From: Bacteroidota bacterium
GTDB lineage: Bacteria > Bacteroidota > Bacteroidia > Chitinophagales > Chitinophagaceae
Assembly: GCA_018266555.1 (NCBI GenBank)
Contig: JAFEAF010000007.1
Span: forward strand, 47,721-111,720
Reading direction: 5' to 3'
Length of the DNA stretch: 64,000 bases
In this document: positions 38,152 through 47,147 of the stretch, piece after piece
Position numbering within the stretch: position 1 is the stretch's first letter
How the letters are laid out: every line of letters starts with the position of its first letter
Made by a program: the position numbers and the translations under genes
The notes under the pieces: generated by a model
The model's input: only the letters and a program-made list of their open reading frames with translations
Told to the model about the DNA's origin: nothing
The model's database searches: none

Positions 38152-38778
38152 ATGAAACACACTTCATCAAACACGATGGCTGAACCATCGAAAAAGAAAG
38201 TAACATTCAAACATTTCCTGGTCGTGCAACACCCCGTAAAGAGTTATGAGGAATGGCAGCCGGCTTTTGATGCCCATGAATCTGTGAGGAAACAATATGG
38301 CCTTACCGTGCTGTCTGTTGGCAGGGGTTTGGAAAATTCCGACATGATATTTATACTGATGGCGGCAGAGGATCTAAAAAAAGCGAAAGAATTTTCGCAA
38401 TCCTCAAACCTGAAAGAAATAATGCAAAAAGCAGGAGTGATGGCGACGCCTATCATTTCTTTCATGAATAATGTCCGGAGCGATTTCAGCGCTATTCCTC
38501 AAAAAGAAAGAATTTTTTTAACGCATCATGTAAAGAAATTTGAAACCTGGTTAAAAGTATTTGATGCTGAAGGCCAGGATACCCGTGCAGCGCATGGAAT
38601 GATTGATCGTGGGCTTGCCAGAGATGCAGAGGATCCGAAAAGGGTTTATTTGTTGTTTGCGGTGGGTGACATGAAAAAAATCCAGGCAAGAATTAAATCC
38701 CCCGAACTTAAAAAGATAATGGCTGATGCAGGTGTTGAAGGAGCGCCGGTTGTTCATACATATAAAGTTGAAGGTTGA
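38152..38778 (+). CDS. Tandem-duplicated ABM/ferredoxin-like fold protein
   Basis: A 208-residue cytosolic protein made of two related halves. Half 1 (about 18-105) has FKHFLVVQHPVKSYEEWQPAFDAHESVRKQYGL, with EDLKKAKEFSQSSNLKEIMQKAGV. Half 2 (about 118-205) has IFLTHHVKKFETWLKVFDAEGQDTRAAHGM, with GDMKKIQARIKSPELKKIMADAGV. Each resembles the antibiotic-biosynthesis monooxygenase / Dabb-like alpha+beta fold (short strand, VKxxxxWxxxFDA, helix ending K-IM-x-x-AGV). It is third in the run after the regulator and methyltransferase genes and is followed by a strong terminator. It may bind or modify an aromatic substrate of the pathway; this is inference. Confidence 0.7.
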   Translation: MKHTSSNTMAEPSKKKVTFKHFLVVQHPVKSYEEWQPAFDAHESVRKQYGLTVLSVGRGLENSDMIFILMAAEDLKKAKEFSQSSNLKEIMQKAGVMATPIISFMNNVRSDFSAIPQKERIFLTHHVKKFETWLKVFDAEGQDTRAAHGMIDRGLARDAEDPKRVYLLFAVGDMKKIQARIKSPELKKIMADAGVEGAPVVHTYKVEG

Positions 38779-38800
38779 CAAAATCCCATATTCCTAATAA

Positions 38801-38836
38801 AGCCGTTGATACCACTTTAATTCAACGGCTATTTTT
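38801..38836 (+). terminator. Rho-independent terminator
   Basis: The 9-bp stem AGCCGTTGA/TCAACGGCT with a 12-nt loop is followed by ATTTTT, 23 bp after the stop of the 38152 gene. It ends the Crp/methyltransferase/ABM unit. Confidence 0.82.
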
Positions 38837-38956
38837 GTTGAATGTTTTTTTAAGCGGTAATAGTCTTTTTTTTGCAGGAGTAATTAATTTCCTACCTTTT
38901 ACCGGTAAATCTAAAATGAAAATACACTACAAGGCTGCCTACCTGATACATTCGCT

Positions 38957-41900
38957 ATGAGAAATTATTTTTTATTTGCTACTTTGGTTTTTGGTTACTC
39001 TTTATCATTTGCTCAAAACGGAACAATAAATGCGTTTACTCAGCAAGCCAATTATTCAGGAAACACTTACGCAGTTATCATCGGTATTTCCAAATATGAA
39101 AATACAGGCATCACTCAATTAGAATATGCCGACCGGGATGCAAAAGTCTTTGCATCTTATCTTGAATCTAAAGCCGGGGGATCAGTACCACCGGAAAATA
39201 TTCGTTTGCTGATAAACGAAAATGCTACATTGGCTGCTGTTTATGATGCGATGAGTTGGTTGATGGAATCCTGTCAAAAAGGAGATAAGGTTTATTTTTA
39301 TTTTTCCGGTCATGGTGATATGGAGAATAATACCATCTACAAACTTGGATTCCTGCTCACTTATAACACACCAAGATTTAACTACCTGAACAATGCAGTG
39401 CGTTTGGAAGACCTGAACAATTTTGCAAACACTTTATCGGTGCAGAGGCAGGCAAAAGTTGTGCTGATTACTGATGCCTGCCACTCCGGTGATTTAGCGG
39501 GCAATGTTTTCAGGGGGAGTTTCCTGGTTGGCGATCAGTTGAGAGCCGTACAGGGCAATGAAGTGCGTATTACATCCTGCGGGCCGGATCAGCTTTCAAA
39601 TGAGGATGAGGGATGGGGCGGTGGCCGTGGTGTCTTTTCTTATTACCTCGTCAACGGGATGATCGGGCTTGCTGATAATCAGAATAAGGGATTTGTCACT
39701 GTAAAAGAAATTGAAAATTACCTTGACACTTCGCTCTCAAGAGATATTTTACTCTCGCAAAAAAATCAAAAACAATCTCCTGTCATCAATGGCCCTGCTA
39801 ATTTTCAATTGGCTATGGTGAACACAGCTTCTTTGGATTCTTTAAAAAAAGGATTCTCCTCAGGGAATAATCTGCAAAACAACCAGGCAACTGTTTTTTT
39901 AAAACCTTTGCCGGTACAGCCGCCTGGATATTTTTTTGACCTGATCAAAGGAAATAATATTGAAGAGCTTGTTGATTTTAATAAACTGGATCAGTTGCCA
40001 AAAGAAGACATACCATTGGCCTTTATTAAAATGGTAACAGATACACTTCAAAAACAATCTGCATTACTACAGGAAGATCTTAATAAAATAGATCAATTGA
40101 AAAAATCATTTGTTCAGAATGCAGACGCACTGAAACGATTTAATGATAAGCTGGTGGTTGTCCTGGGCAATCGTGGCCAGCAGGTTATCAATTTATATCT
40201 GAATGGTGATGTAGCTGAGTTAGAAAGGAGACGCTATTATAATACAAACAGTAGCGGGTACGATGTTTATCCGAAAATGTTTTCAGTGGCATTGAAATTA
40301 GCCGATCCGCAAAGCCAGCTCTATCATATATTGCAGGTGAAGCTTCATTATTTTACCGGAGTAGCTGCAAGATTGAAAATGCCCACTGTTGAAAATCCAA
40401 AACCATTATTTGATCTTGCAATGTCTGAACAGCAAAAAGCTTTTCAGATAGAAGAGAATACGGCTTATATTCAAAACGAGTTAGGGATTCTTTATGAGTT
40501 TAAAAAAGATTATACCGCTTCGGAAAAATATTTTTTCAGGGCTACGCAAATAGCGCCGACATGGGCTGTACCATGGTCCAATATGTGCGGGCTTTATGCT
40601 CTTGAAAAAAAAATTGATAAATCTTTTGAAGCCGGCCATATTGCTGACAGCCTGCAGCCTGATCTGCAGAACAACAGTATTAACCTGGGTATTGCCAATG
40701 AAACTTCCGGAAATCTATTATTTGCAGAAGAAGATTACAGGAAGGCTATTGAAATGAATTCCCGTCATTATCTTCCTTTTGAACGGTTAGGATTTCTATA
40801 TACCAATACAACGCAGTACGCACAGGCCGATTCATTTTTTTATGAAGCGGATATCCGGAAGAAGGGATATCATTTTAAAGGGAATCAATGGGGGTTTGCT
40901 CCCGCTATAGCGGTTTTACCTGCTACAATCGGGCCTCACTGCAACTTTGATACGGCTGTTCTTAAAAAAGATGATCTCATGGCTTTTTTTACCTGGGGTG
41001 TACAGAATTATCAAAAAAAGGACTATCCGAATGCTGTTCGGATTTTAAAAAGGGTGATTGCCCTGGATAAAAGAAACCCCTTAGTGTTTCATTACCTCGG
41101 AAAAATATTTTATGATCAAAAGAAATGGGAAGAAGCTGAATTGATGTTCAAATATGCGATTGACTATTACAAAGAAGATACTGCATTTGAAAAATATTGC
41201 GATTCGATCAGCAAGAAAGCACATTATCCTTATGATCACAGCTGTTTTGAAAATTTTTTCAGGTTGAGCCAATATCATCAGATTGAAGATTTTTGTTTTA
41301 TTTCTACTCTTTATGAAACCTGGGGACATTATGATGAAGCAGAAACTTATTATAAAAAAATCATTGCCTTAAAGCCTGATTACCTGGAAGGATATATCAT
41401 GTTCTGGCAAATGCTGGAAAAACTGGGCAGGTATGAAGAAGCAGAAAAAGCTATTCAAAGCTATGCTGCTGTTGAGCCTGAAAGAACCGACAGGGAATTG
41501 AATGCATTTTACAGAAGAGCTATTCAGGTGTTTCCAGCAAAAACAGAATGGTATCTGAAGCTGAGCCTGCTGTTATATCAACGGGCAGCATACCCCGCTA
41601 GAACTACATATTTTGATAGTATCGTTTACTTTCCGGAATTGAATAAAGAAATTTTTATTGATTCTGCAGTTCGTGCCAATCTCCAGGTAGATCCTTTCCT
41701 GCATTTAGATCAAAATCAGAATAAGATACCGGCTACAATTTCCCTGACAGAAGTTTATGAGCAAAAAGCAGCCGTCACTGTTGATGGTACCGGCGATATC
41801 ATTGACCTGGCAGATCCTATCTATACACCGAGAAAAGATGCTATATATTATTTAACAAAAACTGCAGGGCTTATCACAGATTCCACAACGGTGGCTGATC

Positions 41901-42517
41901 TCAATTATAAAGCCGGGAATGTTTTTATTTGGGCAGGTTCCCGGAAACAATCCTATCCTTATTATACAAAAGCAGTGCAGATGATGCCGGGTAACGCTTC
42001 AGCAAGAATGAAAGCTGTGGAAGTGGGTAATTCAATTTATAAATTCAGGGCTGCTCTGGATAATCTGAATTACCTGTATGACAAACAACAGATAAATTTT
42101 TCGGATAGATTATTGCTGGTAAAATATTTCATTCATGCGGGGCAATTTGAAAAAGCAGGAAAGATATTAGGGGAGGCTGAAAATATTCATCCCTACACTG
42201 TGCCGGAGATCACTGATCTCTACGGCAGATTAAATTTACTTTTTCATAAATGGAAAGAAGCGATTGGTTTTTATCAGCAATATCAGAAAATGTTTCCACA
42301 GAATAATGCAACGATGTACACAATTGCAAGGATTTTTGCACTGTCGGGAAATAAAACAGAAGCAATGAAATGGCTTAAAATGGCGATTGAGAAAGGGTTT
42401 AAATATTATTGGGTGCTGCATGCTGATGCCAGTTGGGAGGATTTTCAGAATTCAAATGAATGGGAATCATTGGTTGTAAAAATCCCAAAGACAACCTATA
42501 AATCATCCTCAAAATAA
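38957..42517 (+). CDS. Exported caspase-fold (peptidase C14) protein with TPR array
   Basis: A 1186-residue protein. Signal peptide residues 1-19 (SLSFAQ). Residues about 36-270 are a caspase/metacaspase domain, with YAVIIGISKYEN, LEYADRDAKVFASYL, the catalytic His119 in YFYFSGHGDME and Cys175 in VLITDACHSGDL. A long helical C-terminal part with TPR-like repeats follows (LGILYEFKKDYTASEKYFFRA, FHYLGKIFYDQKKWEEAELMFKYA, YETWGHYDEAETYYKKII). The family cleaves after basic or acidic residues by the Cys/His dyad; here the substrate is unknown. A second exported caspase-fold gene converges with it, only 2 bp between stops. The signal peptide puts the product in the periplasm or beyond, unlike cytosolic defence caspases. 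Confidence 0.87.
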   Translation: MRNYFLFATLVFGYSLSFAQNGTINAFTQQANYSGNTYAVIIGISKYENTGITQLEYADRDAKVFASYLESKAGGSVPPENIRLLINENATLAAVYDAMSWLMESCQKGDKVYFYFSGHGDMENNTIYKLGFLLTYNTPRFNYLNNAVRLEDLNNFANTLSVQRQAKVVLITDACHSGDLAGNVFRGSFLVGDQLRAVQGNEVRITSCGPDQLSNEDEGWGGGRGVFSYYLVNGMIGLADNQNKGFVTVKEIENYLDTSLSRDILLSQKNQKQSPVINGPANFQLAMVNTASLDSLKKGFSSGNNLQNNQATVFLKPLPVQPPGYFFDLIKGNNIEELVDFNKLDQLPKEDIPLAFIKMVTDTLQKQSALLQEDLNKIDQLKKSFVQNADALKRFNDKLVVVLGNRGQQVINLYLNGDVAELERRRYYNTNSSGYDVYPKMFSVALKLADPQSQLYHILQVKLHYFTGVAARLKMPTVENPKPLFDLAMSEQQKAFQIEENTAYIQNELGILYEFKKDYTASEKYFFRATQIAPTWAVPWSNMCGLYALEKKIDKSFEAGHIADSLQPDLQNNSINLGIANETSGNLLFAEEDYRKAIEMNSRHYLPFERLGFLYTNTTQYAQADSFFYEADIRKKGYHFKGNQWGFAPAIAVLPATIGPHCNFDTAVLKKDDLMAFFTWGVQNYQKKDYPNAVRILKRVIALDKRNPLVFHYLGKIFYDQKKWEEAELMFKYAIDYYKEDTAFEKYCDSISKKAHYPYDHSCFENFFRLSQYHQIEDFCFISTLYETWGHYDEAETYYKKIIALKPDYLEGYIMFWQMLEKLGRYEEAEKAIQSYAAVEPERTDRELNAFYRRAIQVFPAKTEWYLKLSLLLYQRAAYPARTTYFDSIVYFPELNKEIFIDSAVRANLQVDPFLHLDQNQNKIPATISLTEVYEQKAAVTVDGTGDIIDLADPIYTPRKDAIYYLTKTAGLITDSTTVADLNYKAGNVFIWAGSRKQSYPYYTKAVQMMPGNASARMKAVEVGNSIYKFRAALDNLNYLYDKQQINFSDRLLLVKYFIHAGQFEKAGKILGEAENIHPYTVPEITDLYGRLNLLFHKWKEAIGFYQQYQKMFPQNNATMYTIARIFALSGNKTEAMKWLKMAIEKGFKYYWVLHADASWEDFQNSNEWESLVVKIPKTTYKSSSK

Positions 42518-42519
42518 AA

Positions 42520-43896
42520 CTATCTACCGAATATTATTTTATAGATCGGCTCCTGCTTGCAGATATTCGCAGGGATATAGGGTTTATCACAATAAGTGTG
42601 ATTGGCTTTATTGATGGTTTGTGCTGAAGCATCCTGCATTATTTGGTCCCATGTCGGACCATTTTTTATTTTACTGCAATAATTTTCCAATGATATTTTA
42701 AAAAAGTAAGAAAAAAATCCACCGAAATTATTATTACTTGATGCCCGCTGTCCCTGTTTGGCAGCTGTGGCTAAAACAGACATGGGGTTTTTGTCCAGGA
42801 ATAGCATTCTTATATTATCTTCACTCCATTGCACCCCCGATCCTTTTGTTTGCCCGGGTTTTGTTCCAGTAGCGTTTACGGAAAAAATATCATCGTCACA
42901 ACAATCACTTATCACCAGGTTGAATCTCGCACCTTTTTTCCGGATGGAATTAAAGATATCTTCCATGTTCATTGAATAAGTGATATTGTCCAGCCGGTCT
43001 TTTTTTATCCAGGCAGTACTGTCTCTGAAATTTTCTCTCAGGTTTCGGAAATTCTTAAGTTTTATATTGGGAAACTCTCTTGGTTTTTCCGGAATTCTGA
43101 ATCCATGCCCAGAGTAATAGAAAACAACTATATCATCGGGCCCGGGCTTCAGAGAATTTAGGGCGGCCTGTACATTTTCTTTACTATAGGTATTGCCGCA
43201 AACAGTAATGGGTAAAAATTTTATTCCCAGGTAATCGGTCAAATCCCGGAATGTTTGCAAAGCCCGTTGCATATCCTTGTTACAGGAAGCGCCGATTTCT
43301 TTATCAAGGGTATCAGCCACTACTAACAAATAAAATTTTACATTTTTTTCAACCGGGGATAAACTCCGGGTTACCGGTTTAAAAAAGCTTGAATAAAAAT
43401 CTTCATCTTCACTAAAATATTGAGAAATGAATTCTTTGTTCATGGCAGCCCCCTCCATCAATTGCCAGGTAAAAGTATTGGCAGACAGGTTATTTTCATT
43501 TGCATCGGTTATCCCGGATGGTTCAAAAAAATCGTTGCCTGGGTTGTATTTAAATATAAAAAAGGGAGTCGTATAATTTGATTTATTATCTCCCATGATA
43601 AACCTGGGATTGATAGCGCTGATGAGAAGGGTGTTTGTGTCCTGCATCCCGTTTACATCTGTCGGGTACTGTTCATTTACATCTGCTTCAATTAAAACAT
43701 CGAAAGCATTTTCAGAGGATTGAAACCGTATCCGGATTAAACCACTGCCATCAACATTTCTCAGCATAAAAGCATGATAGGCGGTTGATGTGTTTTGATT
43801 TATAAAACTGTATTGAAAATTATAAATTGATTGCCCCCGAACAGAAGTAGATACCAGGATCAGGGTTGCAACAAACAAATAATTTACAGTTTTCAC
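42520..43896 (-). CDS. Second exported caspase-fold (peptidase C14) protein
   Basis: A 458-residue protein, GTG start, signal peptide 1 to about 20 (SVRGQ). Residues about 22-170 are a beta-rich N-terminal domain without recognised family. The caspase-like domain (about 185-440) has VKFYLLVVADTLDKEIG, a GPDDIVVFYYSGHG block with His264, NLVISDCCDDD with the likely nucleophile Cys333, and LATAAKQGQRASSNNNFGGFFSYFF, matching the S-S-(x)n-G-x-F-S/T segment of clan CD. The dyad is intact, so activity is plausible. The gene is tail-to-tail with the 1186-residue caspase-TPR gene. It has no TPR domain of its own, so the two may be partners or independent processors. Confidence 0.82.
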   Translation of the reverse strand: MKTVNYLFVATLILVSTSVRGQSIYNFQYSFINQNTSTAYHAFMLRNVDGSGLIRIRFQSSENAFDVLIEADVNEQYPTDVNGMQDTNTLLISAINPRFIMGDNKSNYTTPFFIFKYNPGNDFFEPSGITDANENNLSANTFTWQLMEGAAMNKEFISQYFSEDEDFYSSFFKPVTRSLSPVEKNVKFYLLVVADTLDKEIGASCNKDMQRALQTFRDLTDYLGIKFLPITVCGNTYSKENVQAALNSLKPGPDDIVVFYYSGHGFRIPEKPREFPNIKLKNFRNLRENFRDSTAWIKKDRLDNITYSMNMEDIFNSIRKKGARFNLVISDCCDDDIFSVNATGTKPGQTKGSGVQWSEDNIRMLFLDKNPMSVLATAAKQGQRASSNNNFGGFFSYFFKISLENYCSKIKNGPTWDQIMQDASAQTINKANHTYCDKPYIPANICKQEPIYKIIFGR

Positions 43897-43999
43897 AAAA
43901 AAAGTGTTTACTGTTTTAAAACTACAGCTTTTTATGATGATTTTATTTTTTTGGATATAATAAATACTTATTGTACTCTTGCTGCCTTAAAATTTAATT

Positions 44000-44209
44000 A
44001 TGACAAAGTCAAAAACTGCTTATTCATTTGCATTAGGTATGTTGTTTACTGTTGCTTCCCTGGTTGCATGTAACAGCAAAGACAGTGATAAGAAGGAAAG
44101 TACTACTGACACTTCTGCCAAAATGGAACAAACTGTACAGCCAAAACAGGATACTACTGCTCCTAAAATGGATACAGCTACTACAAGGCCTGTCAAAGAA
44201 GGGAATTAA
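44000..44209 (+). CDS. Small lipoprotein
   Basis: A 69-residue protein. The N-terminal 23 residues are a lipoprotein signal with lipobox LVAC (Cys24). The mature part is only ~46 residues, rich in Lys, Asp, Ser and Thr (NSKDSDKKESTTDTSAK, KQDTTAPKMDTATTRPVK), and unstructured. It lies 103 bp from the divergent caspase-like gene at 43896. A terminator-like dyad follows. Function unknown; such short low-complexity lipoproteins are common in the group. Confidence 0.6.
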   Translation: MTKSKTAYSFALGMLFTVASLVACNSKDSDKKESTTDTSAKMEQTVQPKQDTTAPKMDTATTRPVKEGN

Positions 44210-44234
44210 AAAGGCTTTAAAGATTTTCAGATCA

Positions 44235-44285
44235 CATCCGTTTGAATAATTCCTCAGGATTTGTTTTCAGACGGATGATTTTTTT
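44235..44285 (+). terminator. Candidate terminator of the small lipoprotein gene
   Basis: CATCCGT and ACGGATG form a 7-bp stem across a 29-nt loop, followed by ATTTTTTTT. It overlaps the 3' end of the convergent TPR gene. The long loop makes it only a moderate candidate. Confidence 0.35.
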
Positions 44286-45648
44286 TGTCATCACTTTCAT
44301 GATGAACCCGGTGATGAATCAGGCGATGAATAAGCCAGTGTTCCACCCGATGATGCAACGGAATTAAAATAGCTGCTATAGTAACAAAGATTAAAATTTC
44401 AAATACCGGTGTATGATGGGTTAAAGTTGCTACACCCGGGTGTAATAATAAGGTAAGGTATTCAAAAAAGAAAAGAAGGGAAAGTATTCCAAGGGCCCGT
44501 ATTACCCTGATGTGAATTTTAGCTCTGCTTAATAATAATGTGACCAGGAAAAAACCAGGGATAAATATCCCGATCAAAAGCAACTGCAGTTGCTGGTATC
44601 TTTTTTTGGCTGCAATAGCTTTTTCTTCCTGAAGTTCCCGCTGCCGGAATTGTTCTTCAATGGTCAGGCTTTGAAATTGGCGGATTTTCACATTACTGTT
44701 TATTGAATCATTTAATTGATGTGAATGTTCAGCATAGAAGAATGCACTATCCAAATCCTTGATTTTTTTAAAATGACCGGAAAGAAAATTTGCTGCATCA
44801 TATTGCCAGGAAAGAAATCCATCATTTTTTGCTATAGAAAACGCAAAATCACCATACCAGCGGGCAGAATCATATTTTTTTACCGCTTCATACAATTTAG
44901 CCATACCTAATGCCGCTTCGCAAAGCACTTCATCATCCTGGGCTGCCTCTAATAATTTGATAGCTGTTTTATAGTTTAATAATGCTTCCGGAAAATTTTC
45001 TTTTTTCAGGTAAGTATGTCCAAGCCCTGTCATAGATGTTCCAACCAGGTCGCCATCATTTTGTGCTTTAGCAATGTCAAATGATTTTTTAAAATACAGG
45101 TAAGCGGAATCTGAGATATTTAGCTTGTTATATGCATCGCCGATATTCAAAGCAATATTATATTTGAAATCTTCAACATTATCTTTAGTAATTACAGAAT
45201 CTGCCTTGAAATAATATTCCAGCGCTTTGTTATATTCTTCCTGGAATACATAAACGATTCCGATATTCATCAGAACACTGGCCAGGTTCCGGGGGGTCTT
45301 TCTTTGTTCTTCCAATTTTAATTTTTCAAGATTCAATGCCAGGGCACGGGGATAATTTCCGAGAATGCGGAACGTATTGGCCAGAATCCCTAATGACCGT
45401 GACTCCCCTTCGATATATCGGACTCGTTTCGCAAGATAGTAGGCATCCTGTGATAGGTGTAGTGATGAATCAGGATCATTTGAGTATAACAAATTTGCGA
45501 GCTGCCACATATATCTTACCCGGTCGGTGTCGGTTCTTACACGTTCTAATAATTTCTGCAGACTATCCGTTTTTGATGTTTGGGAAAATGAAGTTGTAGA
45601 CAGGCAAAAGGACAGTATTATTAGCGAATATCTTCCTATCCTTTGCAT
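44254..45648 (-). CDS. TPR-repeat membrane protein with His-rich tail
   Basis: A 464-residue protein with a signal peptide (1-22, TSFSQ). TPR-like helices fill about 25-310, with SSLHLSQDAYYLAKRV, GNYPRALALNLEKLKLEE, ALEYYFKADSVI, LGHTYLKKENFPEALLNYKTAI and AMAKLYEAVKKYDSARWY-type units. A coiled linker (about 315-350) leads to three hydrophobic helices near 355-440 (LLLIGIFIPGFFLVTLLLSR, ALGILSLLFFFEYLTLLL, FEILIFVTIAAILIPL). The C-terminal 30 residues are strikingly His-rich (HHRVEHWLIHRLIHHRVHHE). It resembles the front half of TPR-type LytS or hybrid kinases but lacks any kinase domain. Probably a membrane-anchored scaffold; role unknown. Confidence 0.72.
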   Translation of the reverse strand: MQRIGRYSLIILSFCLSTTSFSQTSKTDSLQKLLERVRTDTDRVRYMWQLANLLYSNDPDSSLHLSQDAYYLAKRVRYIEGESRSLGILANTFRILGNYPRALALNLEKLKLEEQRKTPRNLASVLMNIGIVYVFQEEYNKALEYYFKADSVITKDNVEDFKYNIALNIGDAYNKLNISDSAYLYFKKSFDIAKAQNDGDLVGTSMTGLGHTYLKKENFPEALLNYKTAIKLLEAAQDDEVLCEAALGMAKLYEAVKKYDSARWYGDFAFSIAKNDGFLSWQYDAANFLSGHFKKIKDLDSAFFYAEHSHQLNDSINSNVKIRQFQSLTIEEQFRQRELQEEKAIAAKKRYQQLQLLLIGIFIPGFFLVTLLLSRAKIHIRVIRALGILSLLFFFEYLTLLLHPGVATLTHHTPVFEILIFVTIAAILIPLHHRVEHWLIHRLIHHRVHHESDDKKNHPSENKS

Positions 45649-45845
45649 GATAATATGCTTGTTGGTAAACCTATGAAAATTTCGTTTCTAAAACTGGCAT
45701 CTAAAGTAACGATTTAATAGGTTTTGTAAATTTTTTCTTTCAGCTCTTTAGATTATCAACCCAGACTGATTTCATCTTATGATTGTTTAATAATGGAAAG
45801 CACTTTGTACGGTAAAATTCTTTTTTCAATAAGATCGAAATCTAT

Positions 45846-46319
45846 TTAAGGGAGCTGTACCCGGTTACTATTATGTCTATAATATTTCCTGGCCATCCAA
45901 CTTATGGGTAAACCGATACAAAAAATAAGAACAATAATCGCACGGGCCACCCCGGCTACTGTAAAATGAGCAGGTGGTAATTCACTCAATGGCATCACTA
46001 CAAGAGTTGTTACCGCCCATGCAACCAACGCTATCAAAATGCTATTGAGGAATATGTTTTTACTCAGGAATTTTAACCTGGGATAAAACCAAAAGAAAAC
46101 AGCTGTACAGGAAAAGGCAATTATATAGTGAAAAAGCAAACCCCAGGCTATCATGTCGTATCCTCCGTTAAAAGCTGATTTTCCAAATGCACCACTGGCA
46201 ATATATTTTAACACCCGGCCGGGTGTTGCGCCATTTACAATATAAGCGCTGATACAAGCAGCTGTAATATCCAGGCTGCCTGCAAGCAGAGTTGTTATTA
46301 AAATTGATTTTATTTTCAT
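45846..46319 (-). CDS. Four-TM membrane protein, DUF1440/YagU-like
   Basis: A 157-residue integral membrane protein with four predicted helices: about 6-25 (ILITTLLAGSLDITAACISA), 58-80 (IAWGLLFHYIIAFSCTAVFFWF), 92-112 and 124-145 (ARAIIVLIFCIGLPISWMA). The layout and the GTPGRVLKYIASGAFGKSAF-like loop between the first two helices resemble DUF1440 proteins. It follows the SRPBCC-family gene by 21 bp on the same strand, so the two are probably one operon. Function unknown. Confidence 0.62.
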   Translation of the reverse strand: MKIKSILITTLLAGSLDITAACISAYIVNGATPGRVLKYIASGAFGKSAFNGGYDMIAWGLLFHYIIAFSCTAVFFWFYPRLKFLSKNIFLNSILIALVAWAVTTLVVMPLSELPPAHFTVAGVARAIIVLIFCIGLPISWMARKYYRHNSNRVQLP

Positions 46320-46340
46320 TGATTTTTTAGTTGTAAATAT

Positions 46341-46790
46341 TTACGCATCAGGAATAACCGGCTCCACCAGCTTTATTAATTTATCCAGAGAATCCTGCCA
46401 GCCCAGGTAACACATTTCTGTTGGAATCATTGCGGGTATTCCTTCCTGTAGTATTTTTAATTCAGTTCCGCAGGAAACTTTTGTAAGCCATACACAAGTT
46501 CTCATTTCACCGGGCAGATTGGGATCGTCAAACTGATCGGTATATTTAATAAACTCGTTGGATTTTATTTCTACATATTTCCCTCCAAACGAGTGGCTAT
46601 GTCCGGTTGAAAAATTGATAAACTTCATTTTGTATGTGCCGCCTATTTTAAAATCCATATGTTCTATTTCGCATAAAAAACCATAAGGTGGCAACCAGGA
46701 AGCATGAGCTGTGCAATCACTGAATGCTTTGAATACTTTTTCAGGTACTGCTTTTATCACCCGGTGCATTGTTACGCTGTTGGTTTGCAT
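46341..46790 (-). CDS. SRPBCC/AHSA1-family protein
   Basis: A 149-residue helix-grip protein of the activator-of-Hsp90-ATPase-1-like (AHSA1) group. Typical segments are VIKAVPEKVFKAFSDCTAHASWLPP, the central FKIGGTYKMKF and the C-terminal CYLGWQDSLDKLIKLVEP. These proteins bind hydrophobic ligands or act in small-molecule tolerance; most bacterial members are uncharacterised. It is cotranscribed with the downstream membrane-protein gene (21-bp gap). A role in lipid or xenobiotic handling is guesswork. Confidence 0.82.
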   Translation of the reverse strand: MQTNSVTMHRVIKAVPEKVFKAFSDCTAHASWLPPYGFLCEIEHMDFKIGGTYKMKFINFSTGHSHSFGGKYVEIKSNEFIKYTDQFDDPNLPGEMRTCVWLTKVSCGTELKILQEGIPAMIPTEMCYLGWQDSLDKLIKLVEPVIPDA

Positions 46791-47113
46791 GATGGTAGAT
46801 TTTGAATGGTTTAAAAAATAATAGAATCACAAAAATTAGTTTTTGAAACGGAACTTTATGCATTGAGTTTACAAGAATCTGTAAAGTATATTTAAATAAA
46901 TCACTTCGTATTTCACTTGTAAACTTACTATTTCAATTTCTTTCTGCAATTACTTAAGCCAGTTATTTCAAGTACTAATTTGGGAACCCTTTAGCTGATT
47001 ATCAGATGAATAAATTTTTATGGGGTATACTATTATAAAGTTCGTTTCTTTTATAAGCTTTGATGGCAGGGCTGATGAAGCTTTTGATAATAACTGATCT
47101 GGCTTTTGTCCGG
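46791..47113. other. Divergent intergenic region upstream of rpiB
   Basis: About 320 bp, AT-rich, between the SRPBCC gene (minus) and rpiB (plus). No ORF or structured RNA was seen. The rpiB -7 box lies at its right edge. Confidence 0.3.
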
Positions 47114-47121
47114 TATCTTTG
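47114..47121 (+). promoter_or_regulatory. -7 box of rpiB
   Basis: TATCTTTG, an exact match to TAnnTTTG, 26 nt before the ATG at 47148. It falls inside the longest open frame, arguing that the start at 47148 rather than an earlier one is used. No consensus -33 is found at the ideal spacing. Confidence 0.5.
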
Positions 47122-47147
47122 CATGTAATACTGCAAAATGTTTTGAC

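Noticed and set aside
38957..43896. Cytosolic caspase-type anti-phage system
   Set aside because: Both proteins have clear signal peptides and no adjacent sensor, gasdermin or CRISPR/TIR component is seen.
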